Positions 25,717-35,184 of a stretch of 64,000 bases of DNA are shown piece by piece. The stretch is taken from the NCBI GenBank assembly GCA_029776065.1, contig JARVJP010000006.1, positions 106,841 through 170,840 of the forward strand, read 5' to 3'. The notes under the pieces are model-generated. The model had not been told where the DNA came from and did no database searches. It saw only the letters and a list, made by a program, of their open reading frames with translations. Made by a program: the position numbers and the translations under genes. Position 1 is the stretch's first letter; each line of letters starts with the position of its first letter. The stretch comes from Nitrososphaeria archaeon (GTDB taxonomy: Archaea > Thermoproteota > Nitrososphaeria > JACIWG01).

Positions 25717-27015
25717 TTGGAAATTAAGAGAGTACTAGTTGCGTCAACGTTAACAACTGTATTTCTATTGACAAATATATATCAGCCTACTGGGATGGAT
25801 GCGTACTTCGTTCCCTCAGCGCTGTGGCTCCTCGTAGCTTTGGTTTCCTTCTGGGTAATCGGCATTCAGGAGTTAAAGTCTTGGTATAGAGGACAGATCA
25901 CGTTAATAGCTTCTGCGGTAGCGGTCGCACAACTTTTCATCATCTACGATGTTGGATTGTTCGTCGGATTTGGTTACAGCGCCTTATCCTTCACCCCCCT
26001 TGGCATAATGGTCAATATGCTATACGTGTCATCAAGGCTGCTCGGTGTTGAACTGAGCAGGGCTTACTTCATGAAAACCTTCGGACATAAGAGACCACTA
26101 TTGACACTTGCAATAGTATCATTCGCGTTCGCGAACGTATACGCACCAATCTATAGAGTGGTGGAGGTGTTTAACTTAAGCCAACCACTACCTATCCTAG
26201 ACTTCTTAGGGACTAGATTTCTTCCTTCACTTACCGCTAGCCTCTTAATGTCCTATCTATCATTATTAGGAGGACCTGTTGCTTCGATCGCATACCGTGT
26301 ACCCTTGCTAATGGCAGAATGGTTTATCCCGATTTACCCAAACCTAAACTGGGGCTACGAAGTCCTATTAGGGACACTTCTGCCTATGCTCGGATTCGTG
26401 TACATAAGCCAAGGTTTAAGCCTTAGAGACTTAAGAAGAGCAGGAGTAAGGCTAAACTTAAGAAACCCCAGCAAAATTAGAAGACAAGAGAGGAGGGAGC
26501 ATAGGTCGCTCCTGGTGTGGGGCGCGATCCTGGCATGTGGAATTCTAATGGTGTGGTTTGCAAGTGGGTTATTCAGCATCTACCCAACGATTCCAGCAAG
26601 TCAGAGTATGAGCCCATCTATCAAAGTTGGTGATGTTGCTATCCTTGAGAAGGTGGAGTTAGAGAAGCTCAGAGTCGGTGATGTGATACAGTTCTGGAAC
26701 GGGGAGCAGATGATGATACACAGGATATATGAGATATCAGGAGCAGATTCATTGGTGTTCACAACTAAGGGAGATGCGAACAACGCACCGGATGCTGAAC
26801 TGGTCTACCCCTCCCAAATAAGGGGAAGGGTTCTCTTCACCATACCCATGGTAGGCTGGGTTTCGATCTACTTGAAGGAAGCGTTTACACTGCTGTGGAA
26901 CACTTTGTTGGCTGATTCTGTAATAACATACGCTACCTTAACGACACTAACTCTCCTTGCCCTCACATATGGCGCATATAAGACCGGGCAGATACGTAGG
27001 TGGTTTAGAAGATGA
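25717..27015 (+). CDS. Membrane-fused SipW-like signal peptidase I (S26B)
   Basis: 432 residues. Residues 1-230 form about six membrane helices of no family I recognise; a basic linker (about 240-262) is followed by a membrane helix and an S26B peptidase domain. Catalytic residues: Ser in PASQSMSPSI, His in MMIHRIYEI (the His replaces bacterial Lys) and Asp in TKGDANNAPD. SipW-type peptidases cut TasA-family precursors, and this gene sits between such precursors, so it is probably their dedicated processing enzyme. Start is TTG 25717; the gap to the upstream gene is 54 nt. Confidence 0.88.
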   Translation: MEIKRVLVASTLTTVFLLTNIYQPTGMDAYFVPSALWLLVALVSFWVIGIQELKSWYRGQITLIASAVAVAQLFIIYDVGLFVGFGYSALSFTPLGIMVNMLYVSSRLLGVELSRAYFMKTFGHKRPLLTLAIVSFAFANVYAPIYRVVEVFNLSQPLPILDFLGTRFLPSLTASLLMSYLSLLGGPVASIAYRVPLLMAEWFIPIYPNLNWGYEVLLGTLLPMLGFVYISQGLSLRDLRRAGVRLNLRNPSKIRRQERREHRSLLVWGAILACGILMVWFASGLFSIYPTIPASQSMSPSIKVGDVAILEKVELEKLRVGDVIQFWNGEQMMIHRIYEISGADSLVFTTKGDANNAPDAELVYPSQIRGRVLFTIPMVGWVSIYLKEAFTLLWNTLLADSVITYATLTTLTLLALTYGAYKTGQIRRWFRR

Positions 27016-27060
27016 CTAGACCAATAATTAGGGGGATAACCTTAGAATCGTTTAGACGAG

Positions 27061-27957
27061 ATGAAGATCATGGATAAAAGACTACTTGTGATATTAGCAT
27101 TGTTCGTAATCGCATTGAATGCGGTAAGCCTAAGCTATGCGTACTCAAGCGGAGGAATACGTGTGGACTGCTACAACCCTTGTGACATAGCCTTCGTATC
27201 TGTATCGACATCCGACAATGAGAACGTAAAGGATGTCGCAAACACGTACGCGACAATATCATGCGACAAGAACTCCATACAAGTGACGATAACAAATGGT
27301 TACCCATACTATGAAGGCTATGTAAGGTACACAATCAAGAATAAGGGTAGTAAGCCGGTGCACATAGACAGCATCACTTTAATCAACCCCAACCCTGACG
27401 CGATAAACGTAACATCAAAGAACTTGGTCTGCAACTGGCTTCAACCTTGCCAGACACTCCAAGGGAACACAACTGTACGTATACTTCAACCTGCTAAGGA
27501 GAATCACATGTACACCTTCCAGATCAAAATAGGAACCTCATGCCAGATGGGGTATCCTAGGACAATAGGCTTCTGGAAGCACCAGTTTAATGTCGCGCTT
27601 GGAATAATTAGAGGTAGCGCACAAGTACCTCCATCAACGTTGGAGGCTTACTTGAACCAAATCTCCCCTATGTCTGAAGTATTCGAATTCACTGGTACAA
27701 GAAATCAGAAGTTCCAACAGGCATTAACGATACTGCAACCATCAAGCAGCTCTAGCATGCAACTTAAGCTTAGATCTCAACTGCTTGCACTATGGTTGAA
27801 CTATATGGCAGGTTGGACTGGTGGTTACAAAGTCAACGGGATGACCGCGGAACAAATAATTGAAGGTTCGGAAAACGCGCTCTTGAATAATCGAACATGG
27901 GAGTATGAGTACTGGAAGAACATGTGCGACAGGTTTAACAACCTAGGAGGTGGATAA
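27061..27957 (+). CDS. Secreted cysteine-rich protein with GFWK motif, pilus-locus component
   Basis: 298 residues. Signal peptide (KRLLVILALFVIALNAVSLSYAYS), then a beta-rich region (30-160) containing TNGYPYYEGYVRYTIKNKGSKPVHI, which matches the NxYPxx...NxGxxPxxI block of the two TasA-like proteins. After Cys-rich QMGYPRTIGFWKHQFN the last 120 residues are helical. The TIGFWK pattern recurs in secreted proteins of many prokaryotes but has no known function. Several cysteines suggest disulfides. It may be an adhesin or anchor for the fibre. ATG 27061 or 27070. Confidence 0.65.
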   Translation: MKIMDKRLLVILALFVIALNAVSLSYAYSSGGIRVDCYNPCDIAFVSVSTSDNENVKDVANTYATISCDKNSIQVTITNGYPYYEGYVRYTIKNKGSKPVHIDSITLINPNPDAINVTSKNLVCNWLQPCQTLQGNTTVRILQPAKENHMYTFQIKIGTSCQMGYPRTIGFWKHQFNVALGIIRGSAQVPPSTLEAYLNQISPMSEVFEFTGTRNQKFQQALTILQPSSSSSMQLKLRSQLLALWLNYMAGWTGGYKVNGMTAEQIIEGSENALLNNRTWEYEYWKNMCDRFNNLGGG

Positions 27958-27958
27958 G

Positions 27959-28762
27959 ATGAGAAGAAGTAGAGGAAGATCAAAGGTTTTCAAAGCAACG
28001 TTAACTATACTTTTGATCTTGGCGATATCACTCAGCATGGTTGGCTACGGGTACGCCCTATGGAGCGAGAGCATCCAAATAAGAGGCACAATTGAGACAG
28101 GTGACTTCACCAAGGATGTAGCCAGCATAAGGATAAAAAAGACTCTTGAAGGGGTCTTCACAAACCCATACAACGGCCTTGAACAGGGTACACCAATCAA
28201 CCTAATACACGTCTACAACAAAACCGGGTCAAACGTCTACAATTGGACCTCTATCCTCAGGCTCACAATCGTCGTAGAGAACAACGGCACCACAAAGCTC
28301 AGCAACATCCTCGTTAATGATGTGATAGGTTCCAACATAGGACCCATCGCTGCGCCACCTGGTGTCTACAACTATTCTGCGACACCGGGGACAACCGTCA
28401 CATGGCTGAGCCACTCACCAGGCCACCAACCATGGGACTACGTGCACTTTGGCTGGAGCGAATTCAACTGGACTATCCCAGCACTGGATCCAGGTGATAG
28501 CGCCACCATTGTCATCTGGTTAAGAACGTTGATGAATCCTTCAGGTAGATGGGAGCCAACAGCAGCCAATAAAACAATACCTGTAAATGATGGAGCTTCT
28601 GTCACTGCAGACACAGTTTACAATGGAGTAACATTGTCTACTAAAACTCAAGGCATATCACTCATCATAAACGGCTACATTATACCTACAAGCTCTATCG
28701 CAACCATACTCAATCCTTTACCGTACTCAACAACATGGGCATCAGATAAGTACGAACCTTAG
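27959..28762 (+). CDS. TasA-like secreted protein 3 (large)
   Basis: About 267 residues. ATG 27959 is preferred because GGAGGTG (27945-27951) is placed for it and it follows the upstream stop by one base; GTG 27950 lies inside that gene. Signal peptide, then YALWSESIQIRGTIETGDF, the TasA-family mature start. The body contains VENNGTTKLSNILVNDVIGS and WTIPALDPGDSATIVIWLRT, patterns of an extracellular DUF11-type beta domain. It could be a minor subunit or anchor of the fibre. Confidence 0.7.
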   Translation: MRRSRGRSKVFKATLTILLILAISLSMVGYGYALWSESIQIRGTIETGDFTKDVASIRIKKTLEGVFTNPYNGLEQGTPINLIHVYNKTGSNVYNWTSILRLTIVVENNGTTKLSNILVNDVIGSNIGPIAAPPGVYNYSATPGTTVTWLSHSPGHQPWDYVHFGWSEFNWTIPALDPGDSATIVIWLRTLMNPSGRWEPTAANKTIPVNDGASVTADTVYNGVTLSTKTQGISLIINGYIIPTSSIATILNPLPYSTTWASDKYEP

Positions 28763-28767
28763 GTTAA

Positions 28768-28796
28768 CCCCCCCAATTTTTTATTCTTTTTATCTT
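28768..28796 (+). terminator. Likely terminator after the pilus-like genes
   Basis: A run of seven C is followed by a T-rich stretch (ttttttattctttttat), starting just after the stop at 28762. Poly-T runs end transcription in archaea. The following gene has its own upstream space of about 76 nt. Confidence 0.5.
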
Positions 28797-28838
28797 CTCA
28801 TATAGTAAGATTTAATTAGTACACTTTTCAATTATTTA

Positions 28839-29885
28839 TTGTTGAAGCTAAAGTTTACCCTTGGTAGAAGAAACAAGTTGATCTTCGCAGCTGTCTTCGG
28901 AGTCCTATCAGCTATCGCGCTCGCAGCCACGTTATACTACTTCTCTGTCCCAACAGAGGCAGAAGTTACAACTAGCTTGTGGAGTTACAGGTCAAAAGTA
29001 AACTATGATGTGGTTGCTTATCTTAAGTCGAACAATTTTTATAACAAGACCACTTTAAGGCCTGAAGAGGGAACACTTTACTCCAGAATAATTGACAGGT
29101 TGAATATAGTATTTAAGTATAATTTCGAATCAAACAAACCTTTATCGGGCTCAGTCGATTACTTCGTCACCATAAAGGTTAAGACACCTGCTTGGGAGAA
29201 GGTTTTAGATACAACACTATTAAAGACCATTCCTTTAGAAGACACGTCAAGAAGTTTTGAAGAGCAGCACGTAATAATAATCAATGATTATTGGGAGGTG
29301 GTCCGAGCATTCGACAAAGAGACAGGGACTAACACAAACGAGTTTAATATAACCTGTCAGTACTTTATAAACGTTAGAGCCCAAAGTGGCTTAGACAAAA
29401 TAAACGAGAAGGTCTCTCCGAGCATCGACTTGATCGTTAAGCCTAGGTCAAATGAAGGTGACATTATAGCCTTAGGGAAACGAGATTACATATATCCTGG
29501 GTCCGTAGAAAAGAAGGAAACGGTTCAGATAGTGTCTATTTTTGGCATATACAGGTATCAATACAGATATCTTGGAATTGTGGGGTTCACAGTAGCGTTC
29601 GCGTTCTTCACCTTTTTAATGTGGTCTTATATTAAAATGATCCCGAAAAGGGAGAAACCTATTACTGACCTCATAAGGCCTTATAGGGAACTGGTCGCTG
29701 AAGCCATGGAGCCGATACGTAGAAGAGGTGAAATCGTCATAACGATGAATAATTTAGAAGACCTTGTGAAGGTATCAGATAACCTTGCAAAACCCATTCT
29801 ACACACAAAGAATGGTAAAACACACACATTCTACATCTACGATGGCCCAAACAGGTACGAGTACAATAAGGATGAACAAGTGTAG
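28839..29885 (+). CDS. DUF5305-like membrane protein of SipW-type loci
   Basis: 348 residues. An N-terminal membrane anchor (about 12-32), a large extracytoplasmic domain (35-245) beginning TEAEVTTSLWSYRSKVNYDVVAYLK, a second membrane helix (about 246-268, GIVGFTVAFAFFTFLMW) and a cytoplasmic tail of about 80 residues. The order and the VxYxxxAYLKxNxLY pattern match DUF5305 proteins, which are often encoded next to SipW-like peptidases in archaea and bacteria. It may assist export or assembly of the fibre. TTG 28839 or 28842 start. Confidence 0.68.
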   Translation: MLKLKFTLGRRNKLIFAAVFGVLSAIALAATLYYFSVPTEAEVTTSLWSYRSKVNYDVVAYLKSNNFYNKTTLRPEEGTLYSRIIDRLNIVFKYNFESNKPLSGSVDYFVTIKVKTPAWEKVLDTTLLKTIPLEDTSRSFEEQHVIIINDYWEVVRAFDKETGTNTNEFNITCQYFINVRAQSGLDKINEKVSPSIDLIVKPRSNEGDIIALGKRDYIYPGSVEKKETVQIVSIFGIYRYQYRYLGIVGFTVAFAFFTFLMWSYIKMIPKREKPITDLIRPYRELVAEAMEPIRRRGEIVITMNNLEDLVKVSDNLAKPILHTKNGKTHTFYIYDGPNRYEYNKDEQV

Positions 29886-29915
29886 ACGACTTCACATCGA
29901 TACACTTCATAAACG

Positions 29916-31229
29916 TTGATAAGCCCAATTCGCAAGGAATCAGTGGGGCATTGGATAAGGCGATACAAACACATGGGCAAAGAGAACGTAAAAAAAGCTG
30001 GAACAATATTTTGGTATACGCCATTTATCCTCGTTAACATGGTTATAGGTGCTTCTTCTGTCTTAACCACGTTGGTAGCGTTATCGTTGGGAGCGAGTGT
30101 CGCTGACATAGGTCTTATGACGTCAGCTGGGGCTGCTGCGACGATCGTCTTCTCCACAGTTTGGGGCAGGCTTTCCGACATTTCAGGTGTTAGAAAGAAC
30201 TATTTAGTCTTCCTTTTCGCAGCTTTAGGGCCTCTGTTCATACTACTCGGCTTCACTGATTCCGTCCTACAACTAGTTGTACTGAATACAGTTATTATGA
30301 CGTTCATAAGTGGGGTTACTCCTATCGCAGTCATGTATGTGGTTGAAAGCTGCAAAACAAAGGATTGGCATGAAGAAGTTGCGAGATATAATTCAATAAC
30401 TAACGTTGGCGCCATACTCGGTCTAATAGTTAGTACGATGGTTTCAGCCTTTTTTAGAACCAGCCTATCGTTTTACCTGATGTCTGCATTCTGTATCATA
30501 GCTGCGATAAGCCTTTGGAAAATAGGGGAAGAGACTAAAATCACCTTGGAGAGACAGGTTTTCCCGATTAGAAACTTCAGAGATGCTGAGAGATTTCTCA
30601 TACACAGAAGCTTTTTCCATTATTTAAGGCTAAGAAGAGTTCAGTTCCCAAGGAGACTAAGCCAGTTCAAGCCCCTTCAACTACTTTTTCTAGCGTGCTT
30701 TATGCACTGGTTAGGAATCTTCTCGTTCATGATAGGTCAGGTTCCAATTATGAAGGATCTGAATTTGTCGGATAGCGTAATATTGGCTATCAACGCGGTT
30801 ACTGGCACTAGTGCTGCATTAGCGTTCAGCAAGATAGCACCCGCCATCAAAACAGACTATAAAAAGCTGATAAGATCAATGACAGCTCTAAGAACAGCAC
30901 TCATACTATATTGGAGCATGTTCCCACTACTCTTTATATACCAACTCCAATACGTCTTCGTGTTTCCATTGCTTAGCTCGATCGTCTTCCCAATCACATA
31001 TGCAATAGTATGGCTCCCAATAGTGACATCAGCGATTTCGTTTGCACCCCACGATAGGAAGGGTGCGACTCAGGGGGAGTTACTGTCGATCCTAGCGATA
31101 GCTAATACAATAGGTTCTGCGATAGGAGGATACTTAATAAGTGTCTTTGGGTACACAATAGGTTTTGTTGTGGCAGCGATAATTACGCTTCTTTCCACGC
31201 CGATCTTTTCAAAAATAGATATGCCGTGA
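29916..31229 (+). CDS. MFS transporter
   Basis: About 420-437 residues with 12 predicted membrane helices and a central basic loop (about 215-250). VWGRLSDISGVRKN matches the MFS loop 2-3 motif (GxLaDrxGrr). TTG 29916 and ATG 29973 (MGKENVKKAG) are both possible; the second fits better as the cytoplasmic N-terminus. It follows the DUF5305-like gene by 30 nt on the same strand and may be co-transcribed. Substrate unknown. Confidence 0.8.
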   Translation: MISPIRKESVGHWIRRYKHMGKENVKKAGTIFWYTPFILVNMVIGASSVLTTLVALSLGASVADIGLMTSAGAAATIVFSTVWGRLSDISGVRKNYLVFLFAALGPLFILLGFTDSVLQLVVLNTVIMTFISGVTPIAVMYVVESCKTKDWHEEVARYNSITNVGAILGLIVSTMVSAFFRTSLSFYLMSAFCIIAAISLWKIGEETKITLERQVFPIRNFRDAERFLIHRSFFHYLRLRRVQFPRRLSQFKPLQLLFLACFMHWLGIFSFMIGQVPIMKDLNLSDSVILAINAVTGTSAALAFSKIAPAIKTDYKKLIRSMTALRTALILYWSMFPLLFIYQLQYVFVFPLLSSIVFPITYAIVWLPIVTSAISFAPHDRKGATQGELLSILAIANTIGSAIGGYLISVFGYTIGFVVAAIITLLSTPIFSKIDMP

Positions 31230-31272
31230 ACAAATCTATTAACCCTAAGATGTTAGAACAAGTATGTACATG

Positions 31273-31731
31273 TTACTTTATGACAAGGACCGAACAAGGC
31301 GAACTCTTAACAACCTTTTCTGCAACATTACCTAAGGAAAGAATTGAAGATCGAACTCCTCTGTACCCTATGATTACAAGGTCGTAACCCTTACTAGCTT
31401 CCTTAACTATTTCCTTCGCTGGGTCGCCAAACACTACCGCGAAGTCTATCTTATGCCAGAAACTTTCTACATCCTCCTTAGCTTGCGATAATGACAGCAG
31501 GGCTTCCTTTGTCATCAAGTTACGCATGTTTTCTGGTAGGGGAAGAAGAGCGCCTTGTAACTCACCTGAATGAGTTGCAGCAGAAGATGAGATTACAGGG
31601 CCGACAACTGTCTGGCCCACGACATGTATTATAGTTAAGAGACAATCGAATGCCTTGGCTATTTTTATAGCGTCAGATAAAGCTCTCTTACTCTCCTCAG
31701 AACCATCGAACGCGACCAATATCTTTTCCAA
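31273..31731 (-). CDS. Universal stress protein (UspA family)
   Basis: 152 residues with the alpha/beta Usp fold: ILVAFDGSEESKRAL at the start and GYRGVRSSILSLGNVAEKVVKSSPCSVLVIK at the end. The second is close to the G-2x-G-9x-G(S/T) ATP-binding motif, with Asn where S/T is usual, so ATP binding is likely but not certain. A loop around residues 45-65 is longer than in the smallest members. Next to two transporters; stress role inferred from family only. Confidence 0.9.
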   Translation of the reverse strand: MEKILVAFDGSEESKRALSDAIKIAKAFDCLLTIIHVVGQTVVGPVISSSAATHSGELQGALLPLPENMRNLMTKEALLSLSQAKEDVESFWHKIDFAVVFGDPAKEIVKEASKGYDLVIIGYRGVRSSILSLGNVAEKVVKSSPCSVLVIK

Positions 31732-31781
31732 ATTCTCCTACATCCAGATTATTTTTAACTGCAAATAAGACTTTCTATACT

Positions 31782-33056
31782 TCAAAGAAACTTCTTCGGT
31801 TTCTGAGGTTTTAGATGTAGCTCCTCCATTAAAGCAGCCTTAAGAGATGTCTCAGATTTTCTTGTCTCTATAAGTTTCTTATGCATTAAAGCGATAGACC
31901 CCCTACCTACCGCGGAAATCAAGTAAACGAACTGTAGTGATGCAGTAAAACCGAAGATCGGTATGCCAGCTGAGACCAAAACCCCTCCAACCAGGGAGCC
32001 TAAGAAGTAAGAGAATCCTACGGAGAGGTTGTATAGGGAGGTGTAGCTACCCCTTTGCCCGCTTGGAGTGGAATCAAATAAATACGATAGGACCGCGGTG
32101 TCGTTTAAAGCGGAGAACACGCCTACAATAAAGTTAGCTATGTAGAGGTAAGTCATGCTTGGTGCGAAGGCGTAAATTAAAGGAAAAGAGATCAGCCCGA
32201 ATTTAGCTAGAGCTAAAACTGGAACTCTCCCAGCGCGGTCAAAGATGTGCCGAAATATAGTTTGGGATACGATGTATGCGGACATGTTGGAGATCTGTAA
32301 AATACCGAATTCAAGTGGTCCTCCTCCAAGTACCTTCGCCTGAGTCAAAGCCATTAAAGGCCAAGAGATTGACATGAAGAACCCATAAATCGTACTCAGC
32401 GTAACAAACTGGGAGAAAAGAAGGTTCCTTCTAAACGCTTTAAAGATATCTTTGAAGGGTTCAACCGACTCCTTTATAGACCTACGTGGTGGTTCCTTGA
32501 TGAAATAGGTTGACAAGATAGCGAGGATTCCGAAGGTGAATGACGCTAAGAACATGAACTGATACCCCGTCTTAGTCGTTCCAAAGTACAGGTACACGAA
32601 AAACGAAGTGAATAACGTAGCTGCTAGACTCCCTACACCATTGAGAAGGTTCAACTTCGCCATAGCGCTTCCACGGTTATCGATTGTAGTAGCATCTCCA
32701 ACCAAAGATAACCAAGCAGGCGTCATCAGCGCGTTCGATGCAGACTGTATGGACAACAGAAGCACGTACTGCTTTGGTGTGAAGACAAATAAAATTGGTA
32801 TAAACACAGAGAAGTAAATCGAGCTTCCACAGTATAGGATCAACTTTTTCCTACCTAACCTGTCAGTAAGCCTGCCAAAGGGAAGCTGAAGAATATTTGG
32901 AACGGTGTTCAATGCTGCTTGTAAGAGACCCAAGTCAACCGAGTCAGCGCCCAATTCGATAGCGTAGAGCGTTAGGAATGGGCCTGACATGCCAACAGCG
33001 AGGGCGAAGAGGGTAGCTCGTGTGAAAATGGGACGAAAGTCTGTTCTGGCATTCAT
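31782..33056 (-). CDS. MFS transporter
   Basis: 424 residues and 12 predicted membrane helices. LQLPFGRLTDRLGRKKLILYC is the MFS loop 2-3 motif and QTIFRHIFDRAGRVPVL its echo in the second half. The loop between helices 6 and 7 is about 30 residues. A C-terminal cytoplasmic tail is basic (KPQKPKKFL). It lies 24 nt after the hotdog thioesterase gene, same strand, probably one operon. It is not a close copy of the transporter at 29916. Substrate unknown. Confidence 0.83.
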   Translation of the reverse strand: MNARTDFRPIFTRATLFALAVGMSGPFLTLYAIELGADSVDLGLLQAALNTVPNILQLPFGRLTDRLGRKKLILYCGSSIYFSVFIPILFVFTPKQYVLLLSIQSASNALMTPAWLSLVGDATTIDNRGSAMAKLNLLNGVGSLAATLFTSFFVYLYFGTTKTGYQFMFLASFTFGILAILSTYFIKEPPRRSIKESVEPFKDIFKAFRRNLLFSQFVTLSTIYGFFMSISWPLMALTQAKVLGGGPLEFGILQISNMSAYIVSQTIFRHIFDRAGRVPVLALAKFGLISFPLIYAFAPSMTYLYIANFIVGVFSALNDTAVLSYLFDSTPSGQRGSYTSLYNLSVGFSYFLGSLVGGVLVSAGIPIFGFTASLQFVYLISAVGRGSIALMHKKLIETRKSETSLKAALMEELHLKPQKPKKFL

Positions 33057-33080
33057 AGTTACTCAAACCTTTCGCTAGGC

Positions 33081-33479
33081 TCATCTAGTTACATCTAGAA
33101 CGTGATGGGTAGGGACTAAACACTTAAAGCTGCCAACGAAAACGGTCTTGTCATCCACTTGGACATCAACCTTAACAAAATACTTGTTCTTTACATGCCT
33201 GTAGACGTGTGCCTTAGCTATTAATCGAGCACCGACTTTGACAGGTAAAACGAAACTGACCAAAGCCTCTGCTAGAACAACGTAAGTGTGATTGACTGCG
33301 ACCATAGCAGCATAGTCTGCTAAAGAAAATGTGAAACCTCCATGTAGAAGGCCTTTTTCATCGGTCTTCATAAATTCTTGCGTATCAAGCATGACGATAG
33401 AACGTTTCCCAGGGATCAAGTCAATGCATCGCCCTGAATACCTTGTTTCAATGTGTTTATGTGTCTCTATTTCGTCCAT
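33081..33479 (-). CDS. Hotdog-fold thioesterase-like protein (PaaI family)
   Basis: 132 residues. LLHGGFTFSLADYAAMVAVNH is the hotdog helix with the HGG motif of PaaI/4HBT thioesterases; VSFVLPVKVGARLIAKAHV gives the following strands. It probably hydrolyses an acyl-CoA or acts as an acyl-binding protein. First gene of a likely two-gene unit with an MFS transporter. Confidence 0.85.
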   Translation of the reverse strand: MDEIETHKHIETRYSGRCIDLIPGKRSIVMLDTQEFMKTDEKGLLHGGFTFSLADYAAMVAVNHTYVVLAEALVSFVLPVKVGARLIAKAHVYRHVKNKYFVKVDVQVDDKTVFVGSFKCLVPTHHVLDVTR

Positions 33480-33557
33480 GGCCCTCTACCGCTTCTCTGG
33501 TAGATGATTATAAAAGAGTTTATAAATATTGAAGGCCGTTGTGAGTAACTCGAGTTA

Positions 33558-34949
33558 TCAGATTCTTAAAATATCTTTAAGTTCCAGAATTGTATAGCCT
33601 TCACTAGAAAGTTCCTCTCTTCCCTCAACTTTTTTGGCAAAAAGGCCGAAAAATTCTTTTCTTTCTTCTTTTTTCCACTTAAATATTTGAGCCTTTTGTT
33701 TTAGATCTTGAATTATTCTTTCAGCCTCATTCTTTCTTATGTTACTCCACTTTACTTCGAAGAAGATTGATGAAGGTTGAGCTTCATCTAGGACTATAGC
33801 GTCTACCTCTTGATCTTTGAACCACCACTTTCCTACAGTTTTAGGGCTTATTGGTAGAAGGTTCTTGATACACTGAATGCTTTCTCTAAAAAGCTGCTCA
33901 TAAACCATCCCGAGGTATGCATCATAATTGTGTTTTAATTTAACCATAATCTGATCAATATTGCCAAGTTCAAGGTCAGATTTATTCGGAAAAATGTATC
34001 GGAACCAGAAGGCCATATAATTATCCGCTATACGATAAAATGCTTTCCGTGGCTTGAACTTTTCTCCAACAGGGTAAAGACGCTCTACCCAACCCAATTC
34101 TTCAAGTACATCGAGATACTTTGAAAGAAGGGTTTTTTCAAGACCTGTTATGTTAGCTATTTCTCCAAAAGTTGGTGCTCCAAAAGCTATTGCCTTAAGT
34201 ACTGCAGAATAAAGTCGGGGTTCACGGAGCTCTTCTCTGAGTAGAAATTCGGCTTCTCCATATAGAAATTCGCCTTTTCTAAGGAACCTTGAAGCTATAT
34301 TGTCCCAAAAAGGGAGATTTGGATCAAACTTATGAAGGTATGCAGGAACTCCGCCAAGACACCCATAAACTCTCACAAGATCCTCTTCATTGTATGTTCT
34401 GAAAAAATCTTTAAGGTAAGGAAAATATAGAGGTTGAACCTTCCATTGGCCTGTTCTTCTACCATACAATGGGCTCCTATAATCCAATACTTCTGTTTCC
34501 ATCATTCCTATGGATGAACCGAGAAGAACCAACATGATTTGACTATCTTTAAGTTTTGTATCCCAAATTTTCTGGAAGATTGATGGGATCGCTTTATTAC
34601 CTTCTATAAGTGTTGGAAACTCGTCTATGACAATAATTATTTTTCCTTCCTTCCACCATTTCAGAAATTCGTCAAAAAGTTCAAGCCAACCTTTAACTTC
34701 AAGTTTTAAAAAAGATTCGTCATTAAGTGCTTGCCCCATCTTCTCTTTCAATTCTTGAAGTAGATCCTTTTCGGGTCTTCTGTCCGCTAAAAAGTATACC
34801 GCTGGTTTTCCTTTTATAAAAGTTGCAACAAGCTCAGTTTTACCAATCCTTCTACGACCATAAATAACAATAAACTCTGAACTATTACTCCTAAATTTTT
34901 CTTCAAGAAAAATAAGTTCCTTCTGTCTATTAACAAATAGTTGAAACAT
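33558..34949 (-). CDS. Archaeal AAA ATPase with DUF234 C-terminus
   Basis: About 463 residues. Walker A is GRRRIGKTEL, Walker B IIIVIDEFPTLIE and sensor region VLLGSSIGMME. A winged helix follows (TFGEIANITGLEKTLLSKYLDVLEELGWVERLYP), then a C-terminal nuclease-like DUF234 region with EVDAIVLDE and FFEVKWS, a D-ExK pattern. These ATPases are common in archaeal accessory DNA; the role is unknown. ATG 34949 is chosen because the TATA-like element (34973-34984) sits at leaderless distance; ATG 34964 would lie too close to it. Confidence 0.85.
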   Translation of the reverse strand: MFQLFVNRQKELIFLEEKFRSNSSEFIVIYGRRRIGKTELVATFIKGKPAVYFLADRRPEKDLLQELKEKMGQALNDESFLKLEVKGWLELFDEFLKWWKEGKIIIVIDEFPTLIEGNKAIPSIFQKIWDTKLKDSQIMLVLLGSSIGMMETEVLDYRSPLYGRRTGQWKVQPLYFPYLKDFFRTYNEEDLVRVYGCLGGVPAYLHKFDPNLPFWDNIASRFLRKGEFLYGEAEFLLREELREPRLYSAVLKAIAFGAPTFGEIANITGLEKTLLSKYLDVLEELGWVERLYPVGEKFKPRKAFYRIADNYMAFWFRYIFPNKSDLELGNIDQIMVKLKHNYDAYLGMVYEQLFRESIQCIKNLLPISPKTVGKWWFKDQEVDAIVLDEAQPSSIFFEVKWSNIRKNEAERIIQDLKQKAQIFKWKKEERKEFFGLFAKKVEGREELSSEGYTILELKDILRI

Positions 34950-35184
34950 AAGTATTATACTCATAATTCAACTATTTAAATTTAACGGAATTACACCAAA
35001 TTTAAAACCTTTTAATTCTATATTATCTAACGAACAACCTCTTTCCTTTCCATAAGTATTGAATGGCTCGAGAATATTTGATGTGCTAAAACTGTTACAC
35101 AAAACGTCTTTGATGTCGCCCTCTCTTTTTCATCAAGTAGTCCAAAGCTAACGAACTGAGTTTATCTCATTCCTAATAGGAAGG

